Below are positions 47,001 through 56,399 of a DNA stretch of 64,000 nt, one piece after another. Source of the DNA: Siphonodentalium dalli (taxonomy: Eukaryota; Mollusca; Scaphopoda; Gadilida; Siphonodentaliidae); NCBI GenBank assembly GCA_032622095.1, contig CP136061.1, forward strand, positions 85,348,324 to 85,412,323. The letters are read 5' to 3'. Numbering within the stretch: position 1 is the first letter of the stretch; each line of letters begins with the position of its first letter. The translations under genes were made by a program, and so were the position numbers. The notes beneath the pieces were generated by a model. That model made no database searches. It had not been told where the DNA came from and saw nothing but the letters and a program-made list of their open reading frames with translations.

Positions 47001-50000
47001 CCTTAATTTGGCAGAAACATGGGATGTTATGACAATATTTGCAGAACTTATGTGCCCAGTGACTGTTTTAATCCAACTGGAACAATGGAGACCCCTTAAT
47101 TTGGCAGAAACATGGGATGTTATGGAATTATTTGCAGAATGTATATGCCCAGTGACTGTCTTATTCCAATTAGATCAATGGGTACACCTTAATTTGGCAG
47201 AAACATGGTATGTTATGACAATATTTGCAGAATTTATATGCCCAGTGACTGTTTTAATCCAAATAGAACAATGGGAACCCTTAATTTGGCAGAAAAATGG
47301 GATGTTATGATAATATTTGCATAATTTATATGCCCAGTGTCCAATTAGAACAATGGGGACCCCTAAATTTGGCAGAAACATTGGATGTTATGACAATATT
47401 TGCAGAATTGATATGCCCAGTGACTGTTTTAATCCAATTAGAACAACGGGGACCCCTTAATTTGGCAGAAACATGGGATGTTATGATAATATTTGCCCAA
47501 TTTATATGCCCAGTGACTGTTTTAGTCCAATTAGAACAATGGGACCCCTTAATTTGGCAGAAACATGGGATGTTATGACAATATTTGCAGAATGTATATG
47601 CCCAGTGACTGTTTTAGTCTAATTAGAACAATGAGGACACCTTAATTTGCAGAAACAAGGGATGTTATGACAATATTTGCAGAATTTATATGCCCAGTGA
47701 CTGTTTTAATCCAATTAGAACAATGGAGACCCCTTAATTTGGCAGAAACATGGGATGTTTTGGAATTATTTGCAGAATTTATATGCCCAGTGACTGTCTT
47801 ATTCCAATTAGATCAATGGGGACACCTTAATTTGGTAGAAACATGGTATGTTATGACAATATTTGCAGAATTTATATGCCCAGTGACTGTTTTAATCCAA
47901 TTAGAACAACGAGGACCCCTTAATTTGGCAGAAACATGGGATGTTATGACAATATTTGCAGAATTGATATGCAGTGACTGTTTTAGTCCAATTAGAACAA
48001 TGGGGACCCCTTAATTTGGCAGAAACATGGGATGTTATGTCAATATTTGCAGAATTTATATGCCCAGTGACTGTTTTAATCCAATTAGAACAATGGAGAC
48101 CCCTTAATTTGGCAGAAACATGGGATGTTATGGAATTATTTGCAGAATGTATATGCCCAGTGACTGTCTTATTCCAATTAGATCAATGGGTACACCTTAA
48201 TTTGGCAGAAACATGGTATGTTATGACAATATTTGCAGAATTTTATATGCCCAGTGACTATTTTAATCCAAATAGAACAATGGGAACCCTTAATTTGGCA
48301 GAAAAATGGGATGTTATGATAATATTTGCAGAATTTATATGCCCAGTGTCCAATTAGAACAATGGGGACCCCTAAATTTGGCAGAAACATAGTATGTTAT
48401 GACAATATTTGCAGAACTTATGTGCCCAGTGACTGTTTTAATCCAATTAGAACAATGAGGACACCTTAATTTGGCAGAAACATGGGATGTTATGACAATA
48501 TTTGCAGAACTTATGTGCCCAGTGACTGTTTTAATCCAATTAGAACAACGAGGACCCCTTAATTTGGTAGAAACATGGGATGTTATGACAATATTTGCAG
48601 AACTTATATATGTGCACAGTGACTGTTTTAATCCAATTAAGAACAATGGGGACCCCTTAATTTGGTAGAAACATGGGATGTTATGACAATATTTGCAGAA
48701 CTTATTTGCCCAGTGACTGTTTTAATCCAATTAGAACAATGGGGACCCCTTAATTTGGCAGACACATGGGATGTTATGACAATATTTGCAGAATTTATAT
48801 GCCCAGTGACTATTTTAATCCAAATAGAACAATGGGGACCCCTTTAATAATTTGGCAGAAACATGGGATGTTATGACAATATTTGCAGAATTGATATGCC
48901 CAGTGACTGTTTTAGTCCAATTAGAACAATGGGGACCCCTTAATTTGGCAGAAACATGGGATGTTATGATAATATTTGCAGAATTTATATGCCCAGTGTC
49001 CAATTAGAACAATGGGGACCCCTAAATTTGGCAGAAACATGGGATGTTATGACAATATTTGCAGAATTTATATGCCCAGTGAATGTTTTAATCCAATTAG
49101 AACAATGGTTACCCCTTAATTTGGTAGAAACATGGGATGTTATGACAATATTTGCAGAACTTATGTGCCCAGTGACTGTTTTAATCCAATTAGAACAATG
49201 AGGACACCTTAATTTGGCAGAAACATGGGATGTTATGACAATATTTGCAGAACTTATGTGCCCAGTGACTGTTTTAATCCAATTAGAACAATGAGGACAC
49301 CTTAATTTGGCAGAAACATGGGATGTTATGACAATATTTGCAGAATTTATATGCCCAGTGACTATTTTAATCCAAATAGAACAATGGGGACCCCTTTAAT
49401 AATTTGGCAGAAACATGGGATGTTATGACAATATTTGCAGAATTGATATGCCCAGTGACTGTTTTAGTCCAATTAGAACAATGGGGACCCCTTAATTTGG
49501 CAGAAACATGGGATGTTATGATAATATTTGCAGAATTTATATGCCCAGTGTCCAATTAGAACAATGGGGACCCCTAAATTTGGCAGAAACATGGGATGTT
49601 ATGACAATATTTGCAGAATTTATATGCCCAGTGAATGTTTTAATCCAATTAGAACAATGGTTACCCCTTAATTTGGTAGAAACATGGGATGTTATGACAA
49701 TATTTGCAGAACTTATGTGCCCAGTGACTGTTTTAATCCAATTAGAACAATGAGGACACCTTAATTTGGCAGAAACATGGGATGTTATGACAATATTTGC
49801 AGAACTTATGTGCCCAGTGACTGTTTTAATCCAATTAGAACAATGAGGACACCTTAATTTGGCAGAAACATGGGATGTTATGACAATATTTGCAGAATTT
49901 ATATGCCCAGTGTCCAATTAGAACAATGGGGACCCCTAAATTTGGCAGAAACATGGGATGTTATGACAATATTTGCAGAATTTATATGCCCAGTGAATGT

Positions 50001-53000
50001 TTTAATCCAATTAGAACAATGGTTACCCATTAATTTGGTAGAAACATGGGATGTTATGACAATATTTGCAGAATTTATATGCCCATTGACTGTTTTAATC
50101 CAATTAGAACAATGAGGACACCTTAATTTGGCAGAAACATGGGATGTTATGATAATATTTGCAGAATTTATATGCCCAGTGTCCAATTAGAACAATGGGG
50201 ACCCCTAAATTTGGCAGAAACATGGGATGTTATGACAATATTTGCAGAATTTATATGCCCAGTGAATGTTTTAATCCAATTAGAACAATGGTTACCCCTT
50301 AATTTGGTAGAAACATGGGATGTTATGACAATATTTGCAGAACTTATGTGCCCAGTGACTGTTTTAATCCAATTAGAACAATGGGGACCCCTTAATTTAG
50401 CAGAAACATGGGGTGTTATGACAATATGCCCAGTGACTGTCTTAATCCAATTAGAACAATTGGGACCCCTTAATTTGGCAGAAACATGGGATGTTATGAC
50501 AATATTTGCAGAATTTATATGCACAGTGATTATTTTAATCCAATTAGAACAATGGGACCACTAACATGGCAATACCATGGCATGTTAAGAAAACATTTGC
50601 AAAAAATATATGTCCAGTGACTGTTTTAATCCAATTAGCAGAGTTAAATGTAGGTTCTGCCTATATTCGGCATATTTTACCGGACTAGAAACGGAATAAA
50701 GCCGATCGACAATGTTGTTGATGACCAATTCACATCCCAACTTCTGAAGAGCTCACAAACTCTGTATTCACAAAGTTACCTCTATCAGTAAATTGTTCAT
50801 AAAAAGCAGCTACCTCTGTATGTTACGTCGCCCCTTATATTGTAAAAAGTGTGTTATTTTGAATTTACCTCGTAAGGATGGTATCATGGTACACACAATG
50901 ATGCTATACTACCTCTCTATGTCACCCCTTATATGGAAAATGGGCGTGTTATGAATTTACCTCATGATGATGGTGAAGTGTTCGCTGCTGTAAAATGATT
51001 TGTGAGCCAATTACTGTTCCAGGGTCGTGGTTTCCCTGCAAAGGGACCGGTACAACTACACGATTATAACGCATGTTGGTCTCCAACTGCAGCAGAAAGG
51101 GTAGACCTCGGTTGGTAGTTATAGAGTTCGATACCTCGTTGGGATGGTAATACAAACATGTGTGTGTGCGTGTGTGTGTGCATGATCACTCGTCAACAAT
51201 TTCCTTTAGCACATGCTACAGGTCGTACCTTTGGTCAGATCATTATGAAATTTGTCATAGCTGTTGACATTGACATGGGCCATCTTGTTAATTTTGACAT
51301 GTAGATGGGAACAAGTCATTTTGGGGTCATTCGGCCATAAAATATGGCCGCTGGCACCCATCTTGGATTTTACTCTTTGCATGACTAAATCCTTTGGCAC
51401 GGGCTGCAAGTCATACCTTTGGTCAGATCATTATGAAATTTGTCATGGGTGTTGAGATTGACATGTAGATGGGAACGAGTCATTTTGGGATCATTCGGCA
51501 AAAAAACATGGCTGCCAGCGGCTATCTTGGATTTCAAAATTCAATCCTTTAGCACGAGCTACAGGTCATACTGTTGCACTGATCATCATAAAATTTGTCG
51601 TGGATGTTAATATTGACATGTAGATGGGAACGAGTCATTCGGCCATAAAACATGGCTGCCAGCCGCCATCTTGGATTTTACTCTCTGCATGACTAAATCC
51701 TTTGGCACTAGGCTACAGGTCGTACCTTTGGTCGATTCATTATGAAATTTGTCGTGGCTGTTGACATTGACATGTAGATGGGAATGAGTCATTTCGGTGT
51801 CATTTGGCAAAAAAAAACATGGCTGCCAGCGGCCATCTTGGATATAAAAAATCAATCCATTACCACAGACTACAGGCCGGTGTGTTCGTCTGATTATCAT
51901 GAAATTTGTCGTGGAAGTTAATATTGACATGTAGATGGGAAACATGGCCTCCGGTAGCCAGTGCGATATCATTGTTTCCCCTGCAAGCTAAATTACATGA
52001 ACCGAACATATGTTTTGGCTGTAATAAATTTTAAGCTGACAACATTTCAGGACACTTTCGAGTCACTGTTGACATTTTGTAGACAGATCAATGACATATC
52101 AGTCAACTTTTGTTAAGCTCCAATTCAACAAGAGTTGACATATTTTGAAAATAAATACATTAGAGAGGATATTTACCAGGCTGCAATTGGAAATATTATT
52201 TTATAAATTGCCGGTATCTGCAAACCTAGGATGTGGAACGACCTGCCAAAGGAGATACACCAAATTCATGACTTCATTGAGTTCAAAGGCAGATCCAAGA
52301 CATACTTAGGGAATATTATAATATTGAAAGTACACATCATTGATTATGCAATTACTGTCAGCAAGCAGTATTGTATTTGCACCACCACATATATGCATTT
52401 GGTCGTCAAGTATATTGATAGGCAGGCTATAATGCTATATTCATGTAATTCTACTGAATTCATTTGCTTTTTTTTCGTACATACGTCTGTTATATAAATA
52501 TGCCGATATGTTTGTTCATTGATGTAAGTTTAGGTTTGTTCGTGCAGGAATTTACACTTTACAAAATAAATTAATAATAATAATAATAATTGTGCGGTCA
52601 ACCAGCCCATCATCTTGCATTATTCCATACCACTTTTGTTAGCCTACTGGAGCAACTTCTGTTATACTAAATCACAAGCAGTCACTATACCAAACTTGGA
52701 TACTTTAGGTGTTGTGAGAGTACGTAACATATCATCTGAGTTATTAGACATGTACGTAATTCACTGATTAGCTTGATGCACTGATGACAGTTATTTTCAT
52801 CAGGAAATTAAGCAACATGCCATAGCTTAATGTCATCTCCACTGTACTAAGGCCCATATGAGCTCCCAGTGACATAAATATGGTGTATTTGCAGTTATAA
52901 TATGTTTTAAACTGTTACAAATGTCAAATATGAGCCCAAAAAGTCTTTATTAAAACATTTGCATGAGGCACCCACCCCAGCATACCTTCCTGCAAATTTT

Positions 53001-53488
53001 GTATTAACCCCCCCCCCCTGCTACTATACTAAATACTAATGGATGAGTAGTTGAACTTATTTTCTGAACTCTTCCACCAAAAAATAAGAATCTGTTTGCA
53101 CTTGTATTATCTTTATGGTTGTCTGCTCATTTTACCTGAACTTCCCTCCAAACAAATAAAAGACCATTGCAATACCTACTTTTATAACCGGGTGATATCA
53201 TTCCCATTATTTTGGTAACTAAAACTGTTTTCAACATGTCGAAAAATTACAACTTAAAACACCCTTGCTGGGCCCCTTAAGTGTTGAAAATTTGCCAACT
53301 GATTACTATTTCAGTCTCAATTTTTATATTATTGCAGGCAGGAATACTTGATCAAAATTTAACAATTGCTCTGGAGCCGGAAGCAGCAGCAATTCACTGT
53401 CAACGAGTTGCCACCGAAGTGGCGACAGATGGCTCAAACCTCTACATATCCAGACCTGGATCAAGATATATGGTCATCGATATTGGAG
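28788..53488 (+). CDS. HSPA12-like Hsp70-family gene, 5' part (three exons, incomplete)
   Basis: Exons 28788-29087, 33761-33979 and 53338-53488 join in frame (100 + 73 + 50 codons plus one base). They give the N-terminal third of an Hsp70-like ATPase of the HSPA12 type. Visible motifs are AAIDFGTTFSGYAYGF (phosphate-binding loop), FYFQRFKMML, MLAVDVFSAAIRFLKDHL, WVLTVPAIWEESAKQFMREA and ALEPEAAAIHC, ending at YMVIDIGG where the next GG/T continues. HSPA12 proteins are about 600-700 residues with a split, atypical actin-like ATPase domain and no EEVD end, so about two thirds lies beyond the window. Intron 1 is 4.7 kb and intron 2 is 19.4 kb and full of repeats. HSPA12 genes are known to be greatly expanded in bivalves. 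The assignment to a particular paralogue is not attempted. Confidence 0.93.
29075..29172 (+). repeat. Local duplication of the exon 1 / donor region
   Basis: The 34 bases spanning the end of exon 1 and the donor (from 'gcattcagctaag' to 'caacagcatg') recur about 64 bp downstream with three changes, near 29138-29171. The copy still has GT at the equivalent place but with 'aaa' before it. Confidence 0.9.
29180..29270 (+). repeat. CACGTG minisatellite, block 1
   Basis: Two imperfect units of about 50 bp ('gattaatcttaaa', 'cgtggcggt.catttcc', 'gatcacgtgatta') run up to element H, and one more continues beyond it at 30566-30600. Confidence 0.8.
29271..30565. mobile_element. Iterated-TIR element H in HSPA12 intron 1
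   Basis: Begins 'cccagatagcatgac' and ends with the inverted copy 'gtcatgctatctggg', followed inward by 'gttgggccaac' runs. The motif 'gttggcccaac' / 'gttgggccaacg' recurs dozens of times. Three direct copies of a unit of about 125 bp fill 30165-30515. It has interrupted a CACGTG minisatellite unit: joining 29270 to 30568 rebuilds 'gattaaccttaaagtc', implying a duplication of only 2 bp (CT). No transposase is encoded. The superfamily is uncertain. Confidence 0.85.
30610..31080. other. Intronic sequence, no feature recognised
   Basis: Lies between element H and the second minisatellite block; no exon or repeat was seen. Confidence 0.35.
31083..31430 (+). repeat. CACGTG minisatellite, block 2
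   Basis: Seven units of about 45-52 bp with consensus 'gatcacgtgattaatcttaa' followed by 'agccacgtggcggtccgtttcc'. Many units hold one or two CACGTG hexamers (E-box palindromes). A third small block with two units lies at about 32090-32215. Confidence 0.9.
31435..32080. other. Intronic sequence, no feature recognised
   Basis: AT-rich; the overlapping open frames at 31733-32022 are not supported by any motif. Confidence 0.35.
32085..32230 (+). repeat. CACGTG-type minisatellite, block 3 (decayed)
   Basis: Two units with 'catggcggtccatttc.gatgat' and 'tgtgaaatattataaatgtg'. The hexamers are mostly lost. Confidence 0.75.
32530..33075 (+). repeat. Dispersed repeat R1, copy 3
   Basis: Has the 'ttcccccgaaaac' / 'gggggactattaaaatgg' head, 'tccggatgataacttta' subunits and an additional 'cattttcaggtcaatttttt' block that occurs twice (about 32757 and 32937). 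Confidence 0.8.
33242..33671. mobile_element. MITE family M, compound form, next to exon 2
   Basis: Outer ends are 'caagcctgcaaat' and 'atttgcaggcttg'. Inside are two complete hairpins (about 33266-33362 and 33550-33645), each like the stem of the single hairpin at 10788-10936. They are arranged head to head around about 180 bp. The right end lies only about 90 bp upstream of the acceptor of HSPA12 exon 2. Confidence 0.88.
33761..33979 (+). CDS. HSPA12-like exon 2
   Basis: Acceptor 'tctgttccag' and donor 'cagaag|gtaact'; 219 nt, phase 0 at both ends. It reads DIKRDNKIADIYGKKMLAVD, VFSAAIRFLKDHLFATVLKK and then WVLTVPAIWEESAKQFMREA. The WVLTVPAIW segment is the most diagnostic HSPA12 signature in the window. 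Confidence 0.93.
33985..34565. other. Intron 2 start, no further feature
   Basis: Contains A runs (34328-34341, 34331-34355) and C runs near 34305-34372; no exon was found. Confidence 0.35.
35300..36470 (+). repeat. 170-bp units with ATGGCGGCC-like motifs (left arm)
   Basis: Motif positions are near 35318, 35482, 35846, 36015, 36187 and 36347, that is 160-180 bp apart with one double step. Each unit carries a motif pair such as 'atggcgcccacaatggcgg' and a following 'tcacgacaattccac'-like block. The mirror set lies at 38250-39270. Confidence 0.75.
36720..37043 (-). CDS. Hypothetical ORF in left palindrome arm
   Basis: Its C-terminal half (LFDETIAVRNKIFLLF, then KLSGYVSALDEYVN and a stop) matches the frame at 37320-37649 on the opposite strand. 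The two are the inverted copies of one ancestral frame. The start is uncertain, and the family is not recognised. It could be a relic of a protein encoded by the palindromic element. Confidence 0.3.
   Translation of the reverse strand: MIIMSESKTYPKKGGAVMVQFHFHYHDTCPQTSTVRIVIICLNLFDETIAVRNKIFLLFMVKTCGYVMHYGLLRLSRKASVKCLAFNIRSHIHKLSGYVSALDEYVN
37320..37649 (+). CDS. Hypothetical ORF in right palindrome arm
   Basis: Open for 109 codons, ending KLSTYANAFAKFVS and a stop. It aligns with the mirror frame over about 75 residues (LFDETTAGHHTVSL against LFDETIAVRNKIFL; KLSTY against KLSGY). Conservation of the frame in both arms despite nucleotide divergence hints at past coding. No known domain was recognised. 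Confidence 0.35.
   Translation: MHSVQHTLGTPSDFLATSPFRPFYNSQFISFPQTNTASIVLLCWELFDETTAGHHTVSLGSWSRNVGSRYIMVFSFADIHLSKGMRQLATFETMPKLSTYANAFAKFVS
39860..40725. other. Intronic sequence, no feature recognised
   Basis: No repeat arm or coding exon could be supported between the palindrome and element D. Confidence 0.35.
40729..42325 (-). mobile_element. Element D: iterated-TIR MULE in HSPA12 intron 2
   Basis: TIRs of about 95 bp at 40729-40826 and 42231-42325 consist of five to six tandem units 'ggctcatacggaccctggct' and variants, in inverted orientation. It encodes a decayed transposase on the minus strand (40957-41686). Two direct repeats of about 150 bp (about 41700-41850 and 41858-42005) lie between the coding region and the right TIR, as in element A. 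The 16-mer 'gcgtgtttacacaacg' at 41991-42006 also occurs in A at 17385-17400. No clear 9-bp target duplication; 'atgccg' and 'ataccg' at the edges are at best a decayed one. Confidence 0.85.
40957..41686 (-). pseudogene. Element D MULE transposase, decayed
   Basis: In order on the minus strand: LPEKEFLRKEVLVSNQRHLV (N-terminal side), then a frame change to VESFVVDFESGMWGALREVF with the second acidic catalytic position. Next are GCSFHF, KLCRQVFALPF, a gap, YVRSTWMDSTVWPV, another frameshift near 41222, and WTVFGRSIRTNNDCEGWHNR with a C-terminal stretch ending KLYAPV and TAA at 40957-40959. The segment with the first catalytic Asp, normally between RHLVFA and VVDFE, is deleted, and about 40 residues between ALPF and YVRST are also gone. 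It belongs to the same clade as B and C. Confidence 0.85.
42430..43110 (+). repeat. Scattered direct repeats of about 60 bp
   Basis: 'gaggtaaatgctatttttaga' followed by 'tttcgttttcaact' occurs at about 42749 and 42826, and a variant ('gtgttatttttagaagtgtt') at about 43062. Upstream, 42466-42590 contains 'cgaggtattcc' and 'ctcggaatacc' in inverted orientation. Confidence 0.7.
43385..43845 (+). repeat. R1-related repeat, distant copy
   Basis: G-run, GTCCGTCC run, then three subunits with 'aacttggcacagacatca' and 'cctgcgattatgacgtctgt'. It shares with R1 copy 3 the phrase 'aacttggcac' and 'aacctg.gcacctgc', suggesting a related but separate subfamily. Confidence 0.7.
43850..44240. other. Intronic sequence, no feature recognised
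   Basis: No repeat or exon identified. Confidence 0.35.
44243..44548 (+). repeat. Duplicated leader next to the 93-bp satellite
   Basis: About 66 bp ('gcgacagtacagtc', 'tatatgtcaacattggtc', 'gtcgct') at 44250-44308 recurs at 44487-44548, the second copy joining directly to the first satellite unit. A run of about 17 C separates them (44466-44480). Confidence 0.85.
44549..50637 (+). repeat. 93-bp satellite array in HSPA12 intron 2 (about 65 units)
   Basis: Consensus unit of 93 bp: 'acaatatttgcagaatttat', 'atgcccagtgactgttttaa', 'tccaattagaacaatgggga', 'ccccttaatttggcagaaac', 'atgggatgttatg'. Common variants lack 10 bp ('cagtgtccaattag') or 3 bp. The unit is 31 codons with no stop in one frame of each strand, so many apparent proteins of 60-140 residues arise; they repeat MTIFAEFICPVTVLIQLEQ on the plus strand and SANIVITSHVSAKLRGPHC on the minus strand. 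There is no start context or splice context to support translation. Confidence 0.97.
45240..48813 (+). repeat. 1,840-bp higher-order repeat within the satellite
   Basis: The order of unit variants in 45240-46973 is repeated with an offset of exactly 1,840 bp in 47080-48813, including rare marks ('attttatatgcccag', 'cttatatatgtgcacagtg', 'gccaatttatatgcc'). A second, shorter period of 552 bp is visible at 48815-49003 and 49367-49555. These show amplification of blocks of many units. Confidence 0.9.
50640..51160. repeat. Satellite right flank with a direct duplication
   Basis: 'tacctctgtatgttacgtcg', 'ccccttatatt' and 'gaatttacctcgt' at 50811-50880 recur diverged at 50911-50970. A TG-rich microsatellite lies at 51159-51181. 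Confidence 0.65.
51200..51960 (+). repeat. Tandem array of about 165-bp units with 'atggctgccagcggccatcttgg'-like motif
   Basis: Four to five units, each with 'catgtagatgggaa.gagtc', 'attatgaaatttgtc' and a motif of the type 'tggctgccagc.gccatctt' (near 51345, 51508, 51647 and 51820). The complementary strand reads AAGATGGCNGCC, the same theme as the units in the long palindrome. Confidence 0.85.
52195..52595 (+). mobile_element. Non-LTR retrotransposon 3' end
   Basis: The frame starting near 52231 reads MWNDLPKEIHQIHDFIEFKG, then RSKTYL. This matches the conserved C-terminal 'WNxLPxxI....F...K..L' block found at the end of many LINE reverse-transcriptase proteins. It is followed by a 3' untranslated stretch and an (AAT)n tail at about 52567-52590. 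The rest of the element is missing (5' truncation), as is usual for LINE insertions. Clade (CR1- or RTE-like) undetermined. Confidence 0.7.
52600..53337. other. End of HSPA12 intron 2
   Basis: AT-rich, with a pyrimidine tract and acceptor 'attattgcag' at the exon 3 border. Confidence 0.4.
53338..53488 (+). CDS. HSPA12-like exon 3
   Basis: Acceptor 'attattgcag' and donor 'tattggag|gtaagt'. 151 nt, entering in phase 0 and leaving with one base of a Gly codon. It reads AGILDQNLTIALEPEAAAIH, then CQRVATEVATDGSNLYIS and RYMVIDIGG. ALEPEAA is the HSPA12 counterpart of a core Hsp70 ATPase motif, and DIGGG(T) across the splice is the second phosphate-binding loop. The following exon was not found before 64000. 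Confidence 0.92.
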
Positions 53489-53582
53489 GTAAGTAGAAAC
53501 ATGGTCATTGACCTGGGAGTGAGAAAGTCGATCAGACCCAGATCGAGATACATGGTCATCGACCTGGGAGTGAGAAAGTATA
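53455..53582 (+). repeat. Triplicated end of exon 3
   Basis: The exon end 'atatggtcatcgatattgga' recurs twice in the intron as 'acatggtcattgacctggga' (about 53501) and 'acatggtcatcgacctggga' (about 53550). Each is followed by 'gtgagaaag', a good GT donor context. In frame these read MVIDLGVRK instead of MVIDIGG, which would not supply the GGGT loop. Confidence 0.88.
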
Positions 53583-53599
53583 AAGTCCCTTTCTTTTAA

Positions 53600-56395
53600 A
53601 AGTTCTTAATCCTTCTATACTAAATACTCATTGATGAGAAGTTCCCTCAGGAACAGTTCAGATAATTAGATAACCATAGGTTGTTTGTTGAACTTATTAT
53701 CTGAACCTTTCCACCAAAGAATATGAAACCTTCTGCACTTGTATTGTCTTTATGTCAGTCTGTCATCTGCTAATTTTTCATGAACTTCCCTCCAAATTAA
53801 TAATAGACCATTCCAATGTATGTTTTGATAACTGATGGGAGAATCCATTTAGATTAGATTATAGATAGCGTTAAATAGAACCTTCCTTGAAAAGTAGGTG
53901 GATTTATTTTCTTTCTTGAATATACTGCCCAATTTTCACCTTTAACCCTTGAGGTAGGATTCCCCTAAATGTTGGGAATATGCATTGTCGATGAGGGTGG
54001 GCTAGGTTTGGAGGCTCGGTTTTGACGATAACTGCGAGCACAGACTAAAGTGATACATCAAAATGTAGGTCCAGGTTTGGAGTATCGGAAAACAATGGCA
54101 CTTTCCGCATGAATGTATTCTAAGTGGCAGAAAAATGTCTTGGAAAATAGCCTTTGGCATTCGTACACAAACAACGGAAAACCACATTTCACTCCAAAAA
54201 ATAACTTAGTGACAGATGACCACGTGTCCCGACTACAATTCCATTTGAAAACATTTAACGTTTTCCACCTGCAATACCCATACAGCCGAATTCACCAAAC
54301 CCACAAAACACGTGGAGTCGGAATCCATTTTATCGATTTATTCGTTATCCGCACCAAAGTTCAAAGGTCAACTGTGGCGAGTGCAGATACCGGTATATAT
54401 GGAAGACCATAATTGTCAATCTTCCCAATGGAGAACTCTTAATACATGTAGAATGAATAGATTTTATATATATTTATTTGCCTGTAAATATTGGGGAGCG
54501 TAACTACTAGCTCCCCATTATTATTATATACATATGATTATAATAACATTTTACAAATTCTCAATTATATTGATACTCTTATATTTTATAGTTAATTGAA
54601 TTGTCAAGAGTCAAGATAGTATCAAGATTCAAAATAGGAGAATACAATAGAAGAAAATTCGAAAGTATGACATGTACATGTATACCATTCAACTGATCTA
54701 TTAAATTTTTGGCTAAACACGCCCAATACCATTAGAATATGGTAGAAAAAATAGAAATTGGACAATTCCAAAAATTAAGGGAAATTTCAGGTGGGCGGGG
54801 AAAAAAGCTGTTGACGACTCGCCGAATTGATTTCAAATGAATGCAGTGAGACAAACCGGAAGTAAATAGAAAGCACGGAACGTAGCCAATCAAATAGCTT
54901 GTTACTGTTACATAAGAGGTCAAGGGACAATTAAGCGCTCCAATGAATTACAAAATAAGGTGAAACAAATTTAAACTTGACATAAGGCAAATATAGGGGT
55001 TGGTCGTTACTCCGGGAAGATTAATTCTTTTAATATATTTTGCAAACATAATAATAAAAGCGATTTGCGCCATATGAATATGCATTGCTCAAATGGATGT
55101 GCGACAAGTAAGACGTCCTTTCTGAACGTGATTCCAGTAATAACTATATTATATTGTAGTGACTCCGTGCACAAACAACGTCTCCACCACCACCACCAAC
55201 AACAACAACCATACAACAACGCAGTACAGTTTGGAATCTCGAATTACGTTCCCGTTTGTTAGTACCCAGTCCAGTTCCATTAGATCATAATTTACGTAAC
55301 GGAATGTAAAAAAATGAGTTTTGTGTGTACCCATTACCCAATACTATACGACACAATATATTTGCATAAACATCAATAAAGGAGCAGTACGCTACAAAAC
55401 AATACAATATAATAATACTAATAAATAAAACTCATTTCTGTTTTGTTTGTCTGTCGGGCTTTGGTTATGTAGCTTTTTATTCCGAATACCCAATAATCCG
55501 AAGGTCTCATAATCCGAAGGTCCGATTCTACGAATATCCGGTATATATTCCGCACGAACACCTCCTGAGAAAGGTGACATTATAATTACACCAAGAGGCG
55601 TAATTGCAATGCATATTTGTGGTACAATTATGCTTTAAATATTGCCATTTGTTATTAGCATATTTTAGATTAGTATAGTCAGACTCAGGACTGTAATTTG
55701 TGCCATTTTGTGGTTATCACAGGCGTCTACCGGTACTTGTAGTTCAATCTGGTACTCGGTGCGGGGTCCAGAGAGTTTTCAGATATATATTTAAGAATAT
55801 TTTAGCACACATATCGCTGAATACAATTTGTGTAAGAACACCCATTGTCAGTGTTTGGCACAAATTTATTTGCCAAATTGCTGTTTGCTGATTTAGCAAA
55901 TTTCTTAAATCAACCCATTGCGAATAATTGCCATTATTATCATTTAAATTTCTTCTAATGCAAGGCGAGTGTGTCTGTTTTTACATACACGGGGACCTAT
56001 CAAAGCCAGTTTTCATACCGCTTACCGATGTGGGCACCCAAACTGCAGGTGCCAAAAAACAAAAAACATTTTTTTTTAATTCAGGTCCCAATTCATATCA
56101 TAACAAAACATTTATATACCAGTACCAGTATATTGACATAAGACATTTATTTTACAAACAGATGGTTGGAGTCATATTGTAAAGCATGTTTGGCTTTCAT
56201 CTGTGAAAACTTCTAATAGTTTGAGTTCAGGTTTGTTAACATTCAGCTACTTCCGTATTTCAATCAAATTCAAGTGAAATTACACAATACAGTGCAGGAA
56301 CAGTGACAATTTGATCAATTCAACATGGTTATTATGTGGAATATCATAATACCAAATTAATAATTAACATAGAGATTAGTACTAATATTAATTAC
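53600..56395. other. Intron 3, no exon recognised
   Basis: Includes the short frames at 54113-54412 and 55928-56182, which have no motif, and CAA/CAC-rich sequence near 55185-55215. Two diverged copies of 'ttatctgaac.cttccaccaa' (53060-53150, 53698-53790) flank exon 3. Confidence 0.4.
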
Positions 56396-56399
56396 TAAC

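Noticed and set aside
44549-50564. About 40 overlapping open frames of 60-141 codons on both strands
   Set aside because: They are translations of one 93-bp satellite unit, with no splice or start context, and neighbouring copies break the frame with 10-bp deletions.
44549-50637. CRISPR-like regular repeats
   Set aside because: Units are contiguous 93-bp satellites without unique spacers, in eukaryotic intronic DNA with no cas genes.
53501-53582. Additional HSPA12 exon
   Set aside because: The MVIDLGVRK copies lack an acceptor and replace the Gly-rich loop; they are better read as duplicated exon tail.
54113-54412. 99-codon ORF after exon 3 as the next HSPA12 exon
   Set aside because: Does not begin with the expected GTVD-type continuation and has no Hsp70 motif.
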